DNA of 64,000 nt from Brevundimonas sp. (GCF_027487935.1 NZ_JAIYCP010000005.1:62001-126000); one strand, 5' to 3'. Shown: positions 30,461-42,424, counted from the first letter of the stretch. Made by a program: numbers and translations. Notes: generated by a model from the sequence alone, not told the origin.

Positions 30461-33400
30461 ATGCAGTTCCAGCGCCTCCGACTTGTGGGCTTCAAGTCCT
30501 TTGTCGACCCCGCCGAGGTGCATATCGAGCCGGGGCTGACCGGTGTCGTGGGCCCCAACGGCTGCGGCAAGTCCAATGTGCTCGAAGGCCTGCGCTGGGT
30601 CATGGGGGCCAACTCCGCCAAGGCCATGCGCGGTCAGGGCATGGACGATGTGATCTTCGCCGGTGCCGCCGACCGTCCGCCGCGCAACCATGCCGAAGTC
30701 CAGCTGACCATCGAAAATGCCCAGCGCCGGGCCCCGCAACCCTTCACCGACAGTCCGATGCTGGAGGTGTCGCGCCGCATCGACCGCGGTCAGGGCTCGA
30801 CCTACCGCATCAACGGCAAGGAGGTCCGGGCCCGCGACGTGCAGCTGCTGTTCGCCGACGCCTCGACCGGTGCCAACTCCCCCGCCCTCGTCCGTCAGGG
30901 CCAGATCAGTGAACTGATCGCCGCCAAGCCACAGAACCGCCGTCGCATTCTCGAGGAGGCCGGCGGCGTCGCCGGCCTGCACACGCGCCGGCACGAGGCC
31001 GAGCTGCGGCTGAAGGCGGCAGAGGCCAACCTCGACCGTCTGGACGACATCGGTCGCGAGCTCGAGACCGCGCTGACGCGGCTGAAGCGGGAAGCCCGGC
31101 AGGCCGAACGCTACAAGAAGATTTCCGCCGAGATCCGTGCCCTGCAGGCGGCCCTGCTGTTCGTCCGCTGGAACGACGCCCGCATCGCCGCCGAGGCCGC
31201 GGCGCAGGAACTGGCCGACGCCGAGCGGGCCGTCGGCGATGCGACCGCCGCCTCAAGCCGGGCCCAGACGGCGGCACTGGCGGCGCAGGAGGCGCTGAAG
31301 CCGGCCCGCGAGGAGGACGCCGTCGCCGGAGCCCTGCTGCACCGCGCCAGCCTTGAGCGCGACCGGCTCGACATGGCCGAGCAGGCCGCCCGGGCCGAGG
31401 TCGACCGCCTGACGGCCGAGGCCGCCCGGATCGCCGCCGACATCGGACGCGAGACGGCCATGGCCGGCGACGCCGGGGACGAACTGGCCCGGCTGGGCAC
31501 GGCGCTGGAGACCCTGACCGCCGAGATCGCCGGGGCCCCGACCCGCGGCCCGGAGCTGGAAGCCGCCCTCGCCGTCGCCGAGGACGCCCGCAAGGCCGCA
31601 GACGCCGAGGTCGAGCGCGTCGCCGGTGCCGCAGCCTCGGTCGAGGCGCGGGTCAATGCCGAAAGCGCCCGCAAGCGCGACGCCGAGGCCCGGGTGGCCC
31701 GGGCGGAGGCGCAGCTGGCTTCCACACAGGCCGAGCGCGCGGCGCTGGGGCCGCTGGAAACGCCCGAGATCGAGGCGGCGAAAACGGAGCTGGAAACGGC
31801 CCGGGCCGAGCTGGCGACCGCCCGCGCCGCGGTCGAGGCCGCCGAGACCGATCGCGGCGACCGCGCCCGTTGGGAGGCCGAGGCGCGCACCGCCGCCCGG
31901 ACCGCAGAGGACCGTCTCGGCCGGCTGCAAACGGAGGCGCGCGGCCTTGCCCAGCTGCTGATGCAGGGCCGACGGGAGTATCCACCGGCACTGGACCGGG
32001 TGAAGGCCGACAAGGGCTATGAGGCAGCCCTGGCCGCGGCCCTCGGCGATGATCTGGATGCGGCGCTGGATTCGCGGGCCGCGACCTGGTGGGCCGGGGC
32101 AGAGGTGCCCGCCCCTGTCTGGCCGACCGGCGTCGAACCCCTGGCCGCCCATGTCTCCGCTCCCGATCAGCTGAAAGCCCGCCTCGCCCATTGCGGCGTG
32201 GCCCCGGCGAGCGAGATAGAGCGACTTTCCGGATCCCTGCCGGTCGGGGCCCGTCTGGTCACGGTCGCGGGCGACCTGTGGCGCTGGGACGGCTTCGTCC
32301 AGCGCGCCGAGGCCCCGCGTCCGGCCGCCGTCCGCCTCGCCCAGCGCACCCGCCTGTCCGAGCTGGAGGCCGAGATCGACGCCGGCAAGCCGGCGCTGGA
32401 CAAGACCCAGACCGCGCTCAAGGCCGCGACCGAAGCCTTCCGCGCCGCCGAGGAGGCGGTGAAGACCGCCCGCGCCGCCCCCTTCCCGCTCGACAAGGCC
32501 GTGACCGCCGCCCGCGACCGGCTCGAAAGCCTCGGCCGCGACCAGGCGCGCAAGGAGGCGCGGGCCCTGGCGCTCGATGAGACCCTGACCCGGCTGACCA
32601 CCGAGGTCGAGGCCGCCCGGGCGGCCCTTGCCGAGGCGCAAGGGTCCGACGCCCCGTCCGAAACCCTCGACGGCCTGCGCGCCGAACTGGCCACGGCGCG
32701 GACCGCGGCGGACACGGCGCGTGGCGCGGCGGCCACGGCCCGGGTCGAACGCGATGCCGAGGCGCGCGAGGTCGCGGGCCGTCAGGCGCGGCTGGACGGC
32801 CTGACCCGCGAACGCGACGGCTGGGCCGCGCGGGCACAGGACGCCACGGCCCGGATCGCGGCGCTGGAGAAGGATGCTGAGAAGACAGCGGCGCGGCTGA
32901 CGGCGGCCGCAACGGCCCCCGAGCAGCTGGCCGCCCAGCGCTCATCCCTGCTCGACGCCCTGACCGTCGCCGAGACCCGGCGCAAGGCCGCCGGTGACGC
33001 CCTTGCGGTGGCGGAAGGCCTGGCCACCGAGGCCGACCGGACCGCGCGGGCCGCGGAAGCCACGGCGTCCTCAGCGCGCGAAGCCCGCGCCGGCCTGGCC
33101 GCAAGGGCCGAGGCCGTCGCCGAACGGCTGGTCGAGACCGAGGCCAATGTCCGGGAAACCGCCCAGATGTCCCCGGAAGAGCTGGGCCAGAAGCTGACCG
33201 ACGATGCCATCGCCCGCCCGCCCGACGCCGCCGGTGCCGAAAGCCTGTTGTATGGCCTTGAGCGCGAGCGCGAGGCCCTCGGCGCGGTCAATCTGCTGGC
33301 CGAGGAAGAGGCCATCGAATACGGCGACCGGCTGCAGACCATGAGGGTCGAGCGCTCGGATCTCACGACCGCCATCGCCAAATTGCGCGACGGCATCGAC

Positions 33401-33901
33401 GAGCTCAACGCCGAGGGCCGCGAGCGGCTGATCGCCGCCTTCGATGTCATCAACGACAATTTCAAGAGCCTGTTCGAGGCCCTGTTCGGCGGCGGCCAGG
33501 CCGAGCTGAAACTGGTCGAGAGCGACGATCCGCTGGAGGCCGGCCTCGAGATCTACGCCTGCCCGCCCGGCAAACGGCTGTCGGTCATGAGCCTGATGTC
33601 GGGCGGCGAACAGGCCCTGACGGCGGCGGCCCTGATCTTCGCCGTCTTCCTCGCCAATCCGGCCCCGGTCTGCGTCCTCGACGAGGTCGACGCCCCGCTG
33701 GACGACGCCAACGTCGACCGCTTCTGCCGCATGCTCGACGAGATGCGGAAGCGGACCGACACCCGCTTCATCGTCATCACCCACAATCCGGTGACCATGA
33801 GCCGCATGGACCGCCTCTACGGCGTGACCATGCCGGAGCGAGGGGTGAGCCAGTTGGTGAGTGTGGACCTGCAGCAGGCGGAAGAGATCGTGGCGGCATG
33901 A
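30461..33901 (+). CDS. smc: chromosome segregation protein SMC
   Basis: [80 protein letters not shown]. Confidence 0.98.
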   Translation: MQFQRLRLVGFKSFVDPAEVHIEPGLTGVVGPNGCGKSNVLEGLRWVMGANSAKAMRGQGMDDVIFAGAADRPPRNHAEVQLTIENAQRRAPQPFTDSPMLEVSRRIDRGQGSTYRINGKEVRARDVQLLFADASTGANSPALVRQGQISELIAAKPQNRRRILEEAGGVAGLHTRRHEAELRLKAAEANLDRLDDIGRELETALTRLKREARQAERYKKISAEIRALQAALLFVRWNDARIAAEAAAQELADAERAVGDATAASSRAQTAALAAQEALKPAREEDAVAGALLHRASLERDRLDMAEQAARAEVDRLTAEAARIAADIGRETAMAGDAGDELARLGTALETLTAEIAGAPTRGPELEAALAVAEDARKAADAEVERVAGAAASVEARVNAESARKRDAEARVARAEAQLASTQAERAALGPLETPEIEAAKTELETARAELATARAAVEAAETDRGDRARWEAEARTAARTAEDRLGRLQTEARGLAQLLMQGRREYPPALDRVKADKGYEAALAAALGDDLDAALDSRAATWWAGAEVPAPVWPTGVEPLAAHVSAPDQLKARLAHCGVAPASEIERLSGSLPVGARLVTVAGDLWRWDGFVQRAEAPRPAAVRLAQRTRLSELEAEIDAGKPALDKTQTALKAATEAFRAAEEAVKTARAAPFPLDKAVTAARDRLESLGRDQARKEARALALDETLTRLTTEVEAARAALAEAQGSDAPSETLDGLRAELATARTAADTARGAAATARVERDAEAREVAGRQARLDGLTRERDGWAARAQDATARIAALEKDAEKTAARLTAAATAPEQLAAQRSSLLDALTVAETRRKAAGDALAVAEGLATEADRTARAAEATASSAREARAGLAARAEAVAERLVETEANVRETAQMSPEELGQKLTDDAIARPPDAAGAESLLYGLEREREALGAVNLLAEEEAIEYGDRLQTMRVERSDLTTAIAKLRDGIDELNAEGRERLIAAFDVINDNFKSLFEALFGGGQAELKLVESDDPLEAGLEIYACPPGKRLSVMSLMSGGEQALTAAALIFAVFLANPAPVCVLDEVDAPLDDANVDRFCRMLDEMRKRTDTRFIVITHNPVTMSRMDRLYGVTMPERGVSQLVSVDLQQAEEIVAA

Positions 33902-34809
33902 GGATCCGGCTCCCGATCGGTCTGTTCATCGCGGGTACGGTGACCATTGCGACGCTGGTATTCGCCGGGGAACGTATCGCGTTCGAGGCCCAGGCCCTGC
34001 TGCTCCGACCAACGGATCACGTGAACGACGCAAGCAGCTGGGGACCGGAAGTCACGATCTATTGCGACAAGCCGGGCTGCGAACCAGGGATGATTTACTA
34101 CGAAGTCATTGTCGATGCGGCGGGGCGGCCACGCGCGCTTGTTAACGGGCTCGAGTTCCGATTCGACCCGTCGGCCCGCGGCAGGGCAGCAAGGGCAGCG
34201 CTCGCCGCCCGGTGGCCGGCGCCTGAGTCCGGTCGGCCATTCCGCGGATATCAGGTGGTGCTGAACGCGCCGCCGGAACGGCTGCCGACCCGTCACGTGC
34301 CCTTCCCCGATACAGAAGGTCAGGCGGTGAGCATTACCCTGGAGCGCGCCGGAAATTATGATCCCTACGGAATTTACTCGGTGACGCTCGACAATGACGG
34401 AGAGGTCGACTTCTGCGGGATGGGCCACGTCAAAGCGCTGGGTCCTCATCAGGCACGTATCAGCCGTGCGGCTTTTGAAGCCCTGGTTCAGAAATTCAGG
34501 GAGGCGGACTTCTTCTCGCTGGACGAGCACTACGTCTCCAACATAGCCGAAAGTGAAGACATCCATCTCCGCGTCCGGATCGGCGATCGGGAGAAGATGG
34601 TGATGGATTCCGCTGGCCGCCAAGTGGGCATGCCCGGCGTGATCAGAAGCCTTCAGAAGGCAGTGGACGAAGCGGCGGGAACCTCGCGATGGCTCGGCTC
34701 TCCGGACGAGTGGGCCTCTGACGGCGGCGACGTTCCGCAATGTCCGACAGACCTGTCTGAAGCGGGTCGGCGAGCCGTGGTGGCGAGCCGTAGGGCAGCG
34801 GGCGATTAG
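33898..34809 (+). CDS. hypothetical membrane-anchored protein, DUF6438-like region
   Basis: N-terminal [59 protein letters not shown] overlap with smc. Confidence 0.65.
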   Translation: MRIRLPIGLFIAGTVTIATLVFAGERIAFEAQALLLRPTDHVNDASSWGPEVTIYCDKPGCEPGMIYYEVIVDAAGRPRALVNGLEFRFDPSARGRAARAALAARWPAPESGRPFRGYQVVLNAPPERLPTRHVPFPDTEGQAVSITLERAGNYDPYGIYSVTLDNDGEVDFCGMGHVKALGPHQARISRAAFEALVQKFREADFFSLDEHYVSNIAESEDIHLRVRIGDREKMVMDSAGRQVGMPGVIRSLQKAVDEAAGTSRWLGSPDEWASDGGDVPQCPTDLSEAGRRAVVASRRAAGD

Positions 34810-34858
34810 TCCCCTCCACCATGCTTCGCATGGTCCCCCTCCCCCAAGGGGGAGGAAC
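34808..34858. repeat. Mosaic hairpin element: ACCATGC-TTC-GCATGGT plus CCTCCCCC-AA-GGGGGAGG
   Basis: Two adjacent perfect stem-loops in the gap between two convergent genes. Confidence 0.6.
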
Positions 34859-35580
34859 TAGCGCCCGATGACCTCGGTCCTGAGGAACCAGCCCAAGATC
34901 GCCGGGCCTTCGATGACATAGCGGCGGAACATCCGGCGCGGCTGGCTCAGCAGGCGGTGCAGCCATTCCAGCGACAGCGTCTGGAAGATGCGCGGTGCCC
35001 GCTGCTGGCGGCCGGTCAGGAAGTCCACCGAGGCTCCGACGCACAGGGTCACGCCCGTAGTCCGCCCCGCAGCCCTCAGGGCGTGGGCGAACAGCTCCTG
35101 TTTCGGGAAGGAGACGCAGGCCAGCAGCACGTCCCACTCGGCCCCGGCGGCATGGCCGACAGCGGCGCGCCAGCCAAGGGTGCCGGGCGTCAGCATGGGG
35201 GCCTCGAGATATTTCAGGGTCTGGCGCGGATAACGGGCGGCCAGATCGTCGAACGCCGCGCGGTCGGGACCGAAGACGGCAATGGTCAGCCCCTCCGCCG
35301 CCGATGACGCCAGCAGGTCGGCCGTCATGTCCGAACCCGGATAGACCGGCAGGCTCACCCCCCGCAGCCGCGCCAGATGGCTGAGAATGCGGCTGTCGCA
35401 GATCTTCAGCGCCGCCCCCTCATAGACCTCGCGCCCCACCCGGCCGTCCATCAGCTTGACCACATGGTCGACATTGGGCGTCACCACATAGCCATAGGCC
35501 CCGCGCGCCATGTCCAGCACCCGGGCCAGCATCTGCGGCCGGTCGCCGTCGGCGAAATCGAGAGTCATGAACCGGGCCAT
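34858..35580 (-). CDS. WecB/TagA/CpsF family glycosyltransferase
   Basis: YVVTPNVDHVVKLM; VYPGSDMTADLL; WDVLLACVSFPKQELFAHALR; CVGASVDFLTGRQQRAPRIFQTLSLEWLHRL. Confidence 0.93.
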   Translation of the reverse strand: MARFMTLDFADGDRPQMLARVLDMARGAYGYVVTPNVDHVVKLMDGRVGREVYEGAALKICDSRILSHLARLRGVSLPVYPGSDMTADLLASSAAEGLTIAVFGPDRAAFDDLAARYPRQTLKYLEAPMLTPGTLGWRAAVGHAAGAEWDVLLACVSFPKQELFAHALRAAGRTTGVTLCVGASVDFLTGRQQRAPRIFQTLSLEWLHRLLSQPRRMFRRYVIEGPAILGWFLRTEVIGR

Positions 35581-35628
35581 GCGGACAAACTACTCCCGTC
35601 CCGGTCAACGCCCGGTTACGATGGCCGC

Positions 35629-36075
35629 ATGTTCCTGACCCTTCTGTCGCTGCTGTCCGCCCAGCCCGCCCAGCCGCCGCACCGGTTCGTCTTCCTCGGT
35701 GCCGACCGGTTCGCCCACTATGCCGACCTGGCCAGCCTTCAGCCGGAGGGATCCGGCGGCCGCATCCGTGTGTTCCAGGTGGTCGAGCCCGATTTCCGCG
35801 CCGCCGGCAATGCGTACTGGGGCGGCTGGTCATGGTGGTCATTCGACTGCAGCGCAGACGGCAAGGTCGACCGGCTGGATTTCGCGGCCGTGCGCGAAGG
35901 CGGCGCGGAAGGCCCGGCCACGCGCGACGATGCGCCGCCCTTCGACGCCGTTCAGGGCGACGAGGCCTTTGAAATGGTGGTCGCGGCCTGCAACCCCGAC
36001 GACTACGACACCGACGCCGTGACGCTGGAAGAGGCCGTCGCCCATGGCCGGATGAATCTGGCGGCTGTGGACTAG
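35629..36075 (+). CDS. hypothetical protein
   Basis: Intact ORF, hydrophobic N-terminus, stop overlaps the murG stop. Confidence 0.55.
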   Translation: MFLTLLSLLSAQPAQPPHRFVFLGADRFAHYADLASLQPEGSGGRIRVFQVVEPDFRAAGNAYWGGWSWWSFDCSADGKVDRLDFAAVREGGAEGPATRDDAPPFDAVQGDEAFEMVVAACNPDDYDTDAVTLEEAVAHGRMNLAAVD

Positions 36076-37160
36076 CCCGCCACCGCCTCAACCATGTCCG
36101 CCAGTTCCACGGTCGCGTCCGGCAGGGCCGCCGACAGCGCGCCCGCACTCATCGCCGCCAGCCGTGCCGGATCGCTCAACAGCGCCAGCAGCGCCGCCGT
36201 CAGCCGCTCGACCGTCGCCTCATCCTCCAGCACCACTTCCGCCCCGCCGGCCTCGACCAGGCTCAGGGCGTTGAAGCGCTGGTGGTCGTCCATGGCGATC
36301 TTCAGCGGGATCAGCAGCGACGGCAGGGCCGCCACTGCCAGCTCCGAACAGGTCGAGGCCCCGGCCCGGCCGATGACCAGATGCGTCGTCGCCAGCCGCC
36401 GCGCCATGTCGCCGAAGAAGGGCGCAACCTCAGCCTCGATCCCGGCCGCGGCATAGATGGCCCGTGCCGTCTCCAGCATCTCGGGCCGCGACTGCTGCTG
36501 CACCCGCAACCGCTTGCGCAAGGGGGCCGGCAGGGCGGCCAAGGCCTGCGGCACCGCCTCGGACAGAATGCGCGCGCCCTGGCTGCCGCCGGTGACCAGC
36601 ACATGGATGGGCCCGCGCGCCTTCGGGGCGGCATAAGGCCGGTCGGACAGGGTGCGGATGTCCGGCCGCACCGGATTGCCGATCAGGCTGACGCGCGCCT
36701 CGACGCCCGACGGCACCAGCCGCAGGTTCGGAAAGGACGCCGCCACCGCGCCGACATAGGGGCTGAGCCAGCGGTTGGTCCGCCCCAGCACCGAATTCTG
36801 CTCATGCAACAACGTCGGCCGCCCCTGGCTCAGCGCCGCCAGCAGGGCCGGGGCCGAGGGGTAGCCGCCGAAGCCCACCACCACCGCCGCGTCCAGCCGC
36901 TGCAGCGCCGACCGCGCCTTGAACAGGCCCCGCGCGATGGCCACGCCCGCCTTCGCCAAGCCGATCGGTCCGCGCCCGGTCGCGGCGTCCAGCGCGATCC
37001 GCGCCTCGGCCGGAAAGGCCTGGGCATAGGCCTCGCCCCGGTGATCGGTGGCCAGCACGATCCGCCAGCCACGCCGCGCCAGCTCGCGTGCCAGCGCCTC
37101 GGCCGGGAACATATGCCCGCCGGTACCCCCGGCGGCGACGACGCAGACCCTGGATTTCAT
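36072..37160 (-). CDS. murG: UDP-GlcNAc:undecaprenyl-PP-MurNAc-pentapeptide transferase MurG
   Basis: VVAAGGTGGHMFPAEALARELARRGW; LHEQNSVLGRTNRWLSP; VIGRAGASTCSEL. Confidence 0.96.
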   Translation of the reverse strand: MKSRVCVVAAGGTGGHMFPAEALARELARRGWRIVLATDHRGEAYAQAFPAEARIALDAATGRGPIGLAKAGVAIARGLFKARSALQRLDAAVVVGFGGYPSAPALLAALSQGRPTLLHEQNSVLGRTNRWLSPYVGAVAASFPNLRLVPSGVEARVSLIGNPVRPDIRTLSDRPYAAPKARGPIHVLVTGGSQGARILSEAVPQALAALPAPLRKRLRVQQQSRPEMLETARAIYAAAGIEAEVAPFFGDMARRLATTHLVIGRAGASTCSELAVAALPSLLIPLKIAMDDHQRFNALSLVEAGGAEVVLEDEATVERLTAALLALLSDPARLAAMSAGALSAALPDATVELADMVEAVAG

Positions 37161-37205
37161 AGGCTGTGTTTGCCCGATGGCGCGCCCGCCCGCCACTCCC
37201 TTCCG

Positions 37206-37356
37206 CTATCGTCATCCTCCGGCGACCCTCGCGAAAGCGGGGGGAGACCGGGGGACCCAGCGGCGCCAAAGGCGAAATGTCGGAGGCGAACCCGCTCCCG
37301 GCAGGTTCGCGCTATCGCGCGCCGCTGGGTTCCGGCCTTCGCCGGAATGACGATAG
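37206..37356. repeat. About 150-bp palindromic (MITE/RPE-like) intergenic element between ftsW and murG
   Basis: Terminal arms CTATCGTCATCCTCCGGCGA / TCGCCGGAATGACGATAG; inner arms GGGACCCAGCGGCGC / GCGCCGCTGGGTTCC. Confidence 0.75.
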
Positions 37357-37364
37357 CCGGGTGG

Positions 37365-38546
37365 TTAGGGCAAGATCCGCCCGCGATCCGGCAGGCTGGT
37401 TCCCGGCTCATAGGCGCCGGGACGACGTCGGGTCAGGGCCAGGGCCAGCCCCATGGTCAGCCCCATGGCCAGCATCGACGAGCCGCCATAGCTGATGAAG
37501 GGCAGGGTCATCCCCTTGGTCGGGATCAGGTTCAGGTTCACCGCGATATTGATACAGGCCTGCAGGCCGATCAGCATGAACAGCCCCGCCGCCCCGGTCT
37601 GTTCGAACGGATCGGTCAGCTTCATCGCCCGCCGCATCCCGCGCACCACGATGAAGGCATAGAGGCCGATCATGAGCAGCGACAGAACGAGCCCGAACTC
37701 CTCGGCCCCGACCGAATAGATGAAGTCGGTGTGCAGATCGGGGACGTGGCGTTTCATCACCCCCTCGCCGACCCCGCGCCCGACCAGACCCCCGGCGCGG
37801 ATGGCCTCGGAGGCACGGTCAATCTGGTGGGTGTCGGCGGTCTCGGGCGAGAAGAAGCGGCTCAGCCGGTCACGCATATGGCTGAAGGCGAAATACAGGC
37901 CCACGACCCCGCCCGCCCCCGCCGCCGCCAGGGCCGCCACCCATTTCAGCGGCACCCCGGCCATGAAGAAGACGGCCATGAAGGTGGTGGTGATCAGCAG
38001 GGTCTGGCCGATGTCGGGCTGGATCAGCATCAGGCCGACGCACAGGGCCCAGGCCGCGAAGGCGATGGAGACCCCGGGCACTCCCTGCCCCTTCTGCGCC
38101 TCCGAGAACATCCAGGCGGCGAAGACGATCAGTCCCGGCTTGGCGAATTCAGAGGGCTGCAGGCTGAACGGGCCCAGGTTCACCCAGCGCGCGGCCCCCT
38201 TCACCTCATTGCCGATGAACGGCAGGGCAGCCATGACCACGATGGCGCCGAGCAGGGCCAGAAGGGCGATCCGGCGAACACCGCGCGGCGACAGAAGGGA
38301 GGCCAGCAGCATGGCCGCCGTCCCGCCCGAGGCCCAGACGATCATCCGCCAGGAATAGTGGAACGGGTCCGAGATCGACTCATCGGCGAGGATGGCGGCC
38401 GGGCTGGAGGCAAAACTGAGCGCCACACCGAGCCCGACCAGGGTCAGGGCCGCCGCCAGCAGGCCGCGATCGATCGTCCAGAACCATTTGGCGATGGGGC
38501 TCTGGTCGTTGCGCGAAAAGGCCGGGGTGTAGTTGTGCGCGGTCAT
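37365..38546 (-). CDS. ftsW: cell division lipid II polymerase FtsW
   Basis: SEDS family; KGAARWVNLGPFSLQPSEFAKPGLIVF; MTLPFISYGGSSMLAMG. Confidence 0.96.
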   Translation of the reverse strand: MTAHNYTPAFSRNDQSPIAKWFWTIDRGLLAAALTLVGLGVALSFASSPAAILADESISDPFHYSWRMIVWASGGTAAMLLASLLSPRGVRRIALLALLGAIVVMAALPFIGNEVKGAARWVNLGPFSLQPSEFAKPGLIVFAAWMFSEAQKGQGVPGVSIAFAAWALCVGLMLIQPDIGQTLLITTTFMAVFFMAGVPLKWVAALAAAGAGGVVGLYFAFSHMRDRLSRFFSPETADTHQIDRASEAIRAGGLVGRGVGEGVMKRHVPDLHTDFIYSVGAEEFGLVLSLLMIGLYAFIVVRGMRRAMKLTDPFEQTGAAGLFMLIGLQACINIAVNLNLIPTKGMTLPFISYGGSSMLAMGLTMGLALALTRRRPGAYEPGTSLPDRGRILP

Positions 38547-38552
38547 GGTTCG

Positions 38553-39917
38553 CTAACCATGCCCTGAAGGGGTAGCGCCGAGGTTAAGGACGGCGGCCCG
38601 GAACGCCTCACCGCGCGCCTCGAAGTCGGGATACTGGTCGAAACTGGCGGCGGCGGGGCTGAGCAGCACCACCGCCTCGCGCCCGCTCGCGGCGGCAGCT
38701 TCCGCGGCGGCCTGCACGGCCGAGGCCATGTCGCCGCTGATCCGGTGCGGGGTGTCGCCCAGCCGGGCGGCGAAGGGCCCGGCCGACTCGCCGATCAGAA
38801 AGGCTTCGACGACCCGCGGGAACAGGTCCTCCAGCTCGTCGATCCCGCCCGCCTTGGCGCGCCCGCCCGCAATCCAGAAGCTGCGCTCATAGGACGACAG
38901 CGCCTGCCGCGCGGCGTCGGCGTTCGTGGCCTTGGAGTCGTTGATGAAGCGGACGCGGCCGAGACGGCCGACCTCCTCCATGCGATGGGCGAGGCCGGGG
39001 AAGGTCATCAGGCCTTCGACGGCGGCGTCATGCGGGACACCCACAGCGCGGGCGGCGGCGTATGCGAAGGCGGCGTTCTGGGCGTTGTGGCGACCGGGGA
39101 GCGAGCGGGCCGCAGCAAGATCGATGGTCTCACCCTCGGCCCTCAGCCGCCCGTCCGAGGCCTGAATGTCCGCAGGCGTTCCGCCGGTCGATACGGTAAG
39201 GGCACCAACCAAGGCCGCGGCAATGCCCCTGCCCCATTCCTCATCCACCCCGACCAGGGACAGGCCCGCATGGGCGAAGATCCGCGCCTTGGCGGCCACA
39301 TACCCCTCCATCCCGCCATGCCGGTCGAGATGGTCCGGTGAGATGTTCGTCAGGATGGCCACGTCGGGCGCAAAGCCGGTCGTCAGGTCCAGCTGGTAGC
39401 TCGACACCTCGATCACATAGACTCCCACCTCGGCCGGCGCCGGCAGGGCCAGCACGCCGATGCCGATGTTGCCGCCGACGGCGACCTTCAGCCCGGCCTG
39501 TTTCAATACCCAGCCGATCAGGGCGGTGGTGGTGGACTTCCCGTTGGTGCCGGTGATGGCGATGACCTTCGGCCGCACCGTCCCGGGCGTGCGCGCCATG
39601 GCGCGGGCGAAAAGCTCGATGTCGCCGATGATCTCGACGCCCGCCGCCTTCGCCTTGTCGACGCTCCAGTGCGGTTTCGGGTGGGTCAGGGGCGCGCCGG
39701 GGGACAGGACCAGGGCCGCGAACTGCGACCAGTCGGCCCGGCTCAGGTCCTCGACCGCAAAGCCCTCGGCCTCGGCCTGCATCCGCCCCGAGACGCCGTC
39801 GTCCCACAGGATGGGGATGGCACCCCCGGCGTGCAGCGCGCGCGCCGCCGTGATCCCCGACCGCCCCAGGCCGAAGACCGCGACGCGCTGCCCCTCGAAA
39901 CCGGGGACCGGGATCAT
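38553..39917 (-). CDS. murD: UDP-N-acetylmuramoylalanine--D-glutamate ligase
   Basis: VFGLGRSGITAARAL; ITGTNGKSTTTALIGWVLKQ; NISPDHLDRHG. Confidence 0.96.
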   Translation of the reverse strand: MIPVPGFEGQRVAVFGLGRSGITAARALHAGGAIPILWDDGVSGRMQAEAEGFAVEDLSRADWSQFAALVLSPGAPLTHPKPHWSVDKAKAAGVEIIGDIELFARAMARTPGTVRPKVIAITGTNGKSTTTALIGWVLKQAGLKVAVGGNIGIGVLALPAPAEVGVYVIEVSSYQLDLTTGFAPDVAILTNISPDHLDRHGGMEGYVAAKARIFAHAGLSLVGVDEEWGRGIAAALVGALTVSTGGTPADIQASDGRLRAEGETIDLAAARSLPGRHNAQNAAFAYAAARAVGVPHDAAVEGLMTFPGLAHRMEEVGRLGRVRFINDSKATNADAARQALSSYERSFWIAGGRAKAGGIDELEDLFPRVVEAFLIGESAGPFAARLGDTPHRISGDMASAVQAAAEAAAASGREAVVLLSPAAASFDQYPDFEARGEAFRAAVLNLGATPSGHG

Positions 39918-41027
39918 CTAGCGCAGCTTCAGCGTGGCGAGGCCGATCAGGGCCAGCATGGCGGAGACGATCCAGAATCGGATCACCACCGTCGACTCCG
40001 GCCAGCCCATCTTCTCGAAATGGTGGTGGATCGGGGCCATCAGGAAGATGCGCTTCTTGGTGGCCTTGAAATAGGCGACCTGGATCATGACCGAGGCGGC
40101 CTCGATGACGAACAGGCCGCCGACGATGCCCAGCACCAGTTCGTGCTTGGTGGCCACGGCGATGGCGCCCAGGGCGCCGCCGAGGGCCAGCGAACCGGTG
40201 TCGCCCATGAAGATCTTGGCCGGTGGGGCATTGTACCAGAGAAAGCCCGTGCCCCCGCCGATGATGGCCGCCGTGAAAATCGCCAGCTCGCCGGCACCCG
40301 GGACGTGGTGGACGCCCAGATAGTCCGAGAAGATGAAATTGCCGACCAGATAGCTGATGATGCCGAAGGCCCCGGCCGCCATCATGACCGGCACGATCGC
40401 CAGGCCGTCGAGGCCGTCGGTCAGGTTCACGGCATTGGAAAAGCCGACCATGGTGAAGGCGGCGAACAGGACATAGAACCAGCCGATATTCAGCAGCACG
40501 GCCTTGAAGAAGGGGAAGGCGATCGAGGTCTCGAGGTTCGGCGAGGTCGGCGAGGCCTTCATCCAGATCACGGTCAGGATGCCGGCGATGACCGAAACCA
40601 CCACCTGGGCCAGCAGCTTCTGTTTCGAGGTCAGCCCGGCCGAGGTCTGTTTCGACACCTTGGCATAGTCGTCGACGAAGCCCAGCAGGCCGAAGGCTGC
40701 GGTCACCCCGGAGACGATCCAGATATAGGGATTGGTCAGGTCGCCCCACAGGAAGACCGCCACGGCGATGCCCGCCAGGATCATCAGCCCGCCCATGGTC
40801 GGGGTGCCGACCTTGGACAGGTGCGAGACCGGTCCGTCGGCGCGGATCGGCTGGCCCTTGCCCTGTTTGAGCCGCATCCAGTCGATGAAGCGGCTGCCCA
40901 TGGTGACGGCCACGATCATGGCCGTGGCCATGGCCAGCGCCACCCGCACCGTCTGGTACTGGACCAGGTTGAGCAGCGGATAATCCTGCGCGATGTCGGC
41001 GTAGTGGAGATAGAGCAAGTAGAACAT
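39918..41027 (-). CDS. mraY: phospho-N-acetylmuramoyl-pentapeptide transferase
   Basis: [57 protein letters not shown]. Confidence 0.96.
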   Translation of the reverse strand: MFYLLYLHYADIAQDYPLLNLVQYQTVRVALAMATAMIVAVTMGSRFIDWMRLKQGKGQPIRADGPVSHLSKVGTPTMGGLMILAGIAVAVFLWGDLTNPYIWIVSGVTAAFGLLGFVDDYAKVSKQTSAGLTSKQKLLAQVVVSVIAGILTVIWMKASPTSPNLETSIAFPFFKAVLLNIGWFYVLFAAFTMVGFSNAVNLTDGLDGLAIVPVMMAAGAFGIISYLVGNFIFSDYLGVHHVPGAGELAIFTAAIIGGGTGFLWYNAPPAKIFMGDTGSLALGGALGAIAVATKHELVLGIVGGLFVIEAASVMIQVAYFKATKKRIFLMAPIHHHFEKMGWPESTVVIRFWIVSAMLALIGLATLKLR

Positions 41028-42424
41028 CAGGCAGCCCCTCCCAGAGCAGCAAGAGCCTTGGCGATCAGCGCCGCCTTCGATCCGTTGGAACCCTTGACCA
41101 TGACGATGTCGCCCGGGCCCACCAGCATGGCGGCCTCGGCGGCCAGTTCGGCGGCGGTCTCGCGCCACAGGCCCTGACGCGAGCCCGGCAGGTCGTCATA
41201 CAGCCGCTTCATCTCGGGCCCGGCGGCGTGGACCAGATCCAGTCCCGCGGCCTCGATCGGCCCGGCCAGGCCCTTGTGCAGGGCCTCGGACTGGTCGCCC
41301 AGCTCCAGCATGTCGGTCAGGACCACAATCCGCCGCCCGCCCGTGGCCGGCAGCGGCCTGGCGCCGAGGCTGCGGAAACCGGCCGCCATCGACAGCGGAT
41401 TGGCGTTGTAGCTCTCGTCGATCAGGGTGAAGGCCCCGCCCGGCGCATGGACCACAACCGTCTGCCCCCGCCCCGCCAGCGGCTGGAACTCCGAAAGGGC
41501 CGCCAGAGCCGTGTCCAGCGGCACGTCCAGAGAATCCAGCATCAGCAGGACACAAAGGCTGTTCAGACCCCAGTGGAAGCCGGACTGGGCCAGCTGGAAC
41601 CCGATCGTCCGCCCGAACAGCTCGGCCCGCACGCGCGCGCCGTTGTCGTGCGGCTGGAAATCGATCAGACGCGCATCACAGCCGGGGACCGTTCCAAAGG
41701 TCGCGATCCGCGCCCCGGCACGCCGGGCCGCACCGTCCAGCACGGGGGCGAAGACCACGTCGGCATTGAAGATCGCCACGCCGTCGTCGGCCAGTCCCTC
41801 AAAGATGGCCGCCTTCTCCGCCGCCACCCCGGCCTCGCCGTCGGCAAAGGCCTCGATATGCACGGGACCGACCGTGGTGACACAGGCGGCATGCGGCCGG
41901 ACCATCCGCGAAAGGGGCGCGATCTCGCCCGGCGCATTCATGCCGATCTCGAACACCGCCCGTTCGGTCGTGCGCGGCATCCGCGACAGGGTCAGGGGCA
42001 CGCCGATATGGTTGTTGTAGCTCTTGATCGAGGCGTGGGACGGCCCTGCCAGATCCAGGCCCGCCTTGATCGCCTGGGTCACACTGGTCTTGCCGACCGA
42101 GCCCGTGACCGCGCCGCGCCGGGCCGGGGTCCGGTCCCGCGCCGCCATGCCCAGGGCCTCGAGACCGCGCAGGGTATCGGCCACGACCACGCACGGGCCG
42201 CCCCCGACGGGATGTTCGGTGATCGCCCCCGCCGCCCCGGCGGCAAAGGCGGCGGCCGCGAAATCGTGGCCGTCCCGCGCGCCCTTAAGCGCCAGGAACA
42301 GGTCGCCCGGCACGATCTCGCGGCTGTTGTAGGTAATGCCCCCTGCCTCGAAGGCCGCGCCGGACAGGGTCCCACCCGTGGCGGCAACGATTTCGGCAGA
42401 GGTCCAGAGGGGTCTGTCAGGCAT
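41027..42424 (-). CDS. murF: UDP-N-acetylmuramoyl-tripeptide--D-alanyl-D-alanine ligase
   Basis: [45 protein letters not shown]. Confidence 0.95.
   Translation of the reverse strand: MPDRPLWTSAEIVAATGGTLSGAAFEAGGITYNSREIVPGDLFLALKGARDGHDFAAAAFAAGAAGAITEHPVGGGPCVVVADTLRGLEALGMAARDRTPARRGAVTGSVGKTSVTQAIKAGLDLAGPSHASIKSYNNHIGVPLTLSRMPRTTERAVFEIGMNAPGEIAPLSRMVRPHAACVTTVGPVHIEAFADGEAGVAAEKAAIFEGLADDGVAIFNADVVFAPVLDGAARRAGARIATFGTVPGCDARLIDFQPHDNGARVRAELFGRTIGFQLAQSGFHWGLNSLCVLLMLDSLDVPLDTALAALSEFQPLAGRGQTVVVHAPGGAFTLIDESYNANPLSMAAGFRSLGARPLPATGGRRIVVLTDMLELGDQSEALHKGLAGPIEAAGLDLVHAAGPEMKRLYDDLPGSRQGLWRETAAELAAEAAMLVGPGDIVMVKGSNGSKAALIAKALAALGGAA

Noticed and set aside
36282-38567. 761-aa plus-strand ORF opposite murG/ftsW
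   Set aside because: Antisense to two dcw genes; only open because of GC bias and lack of stops
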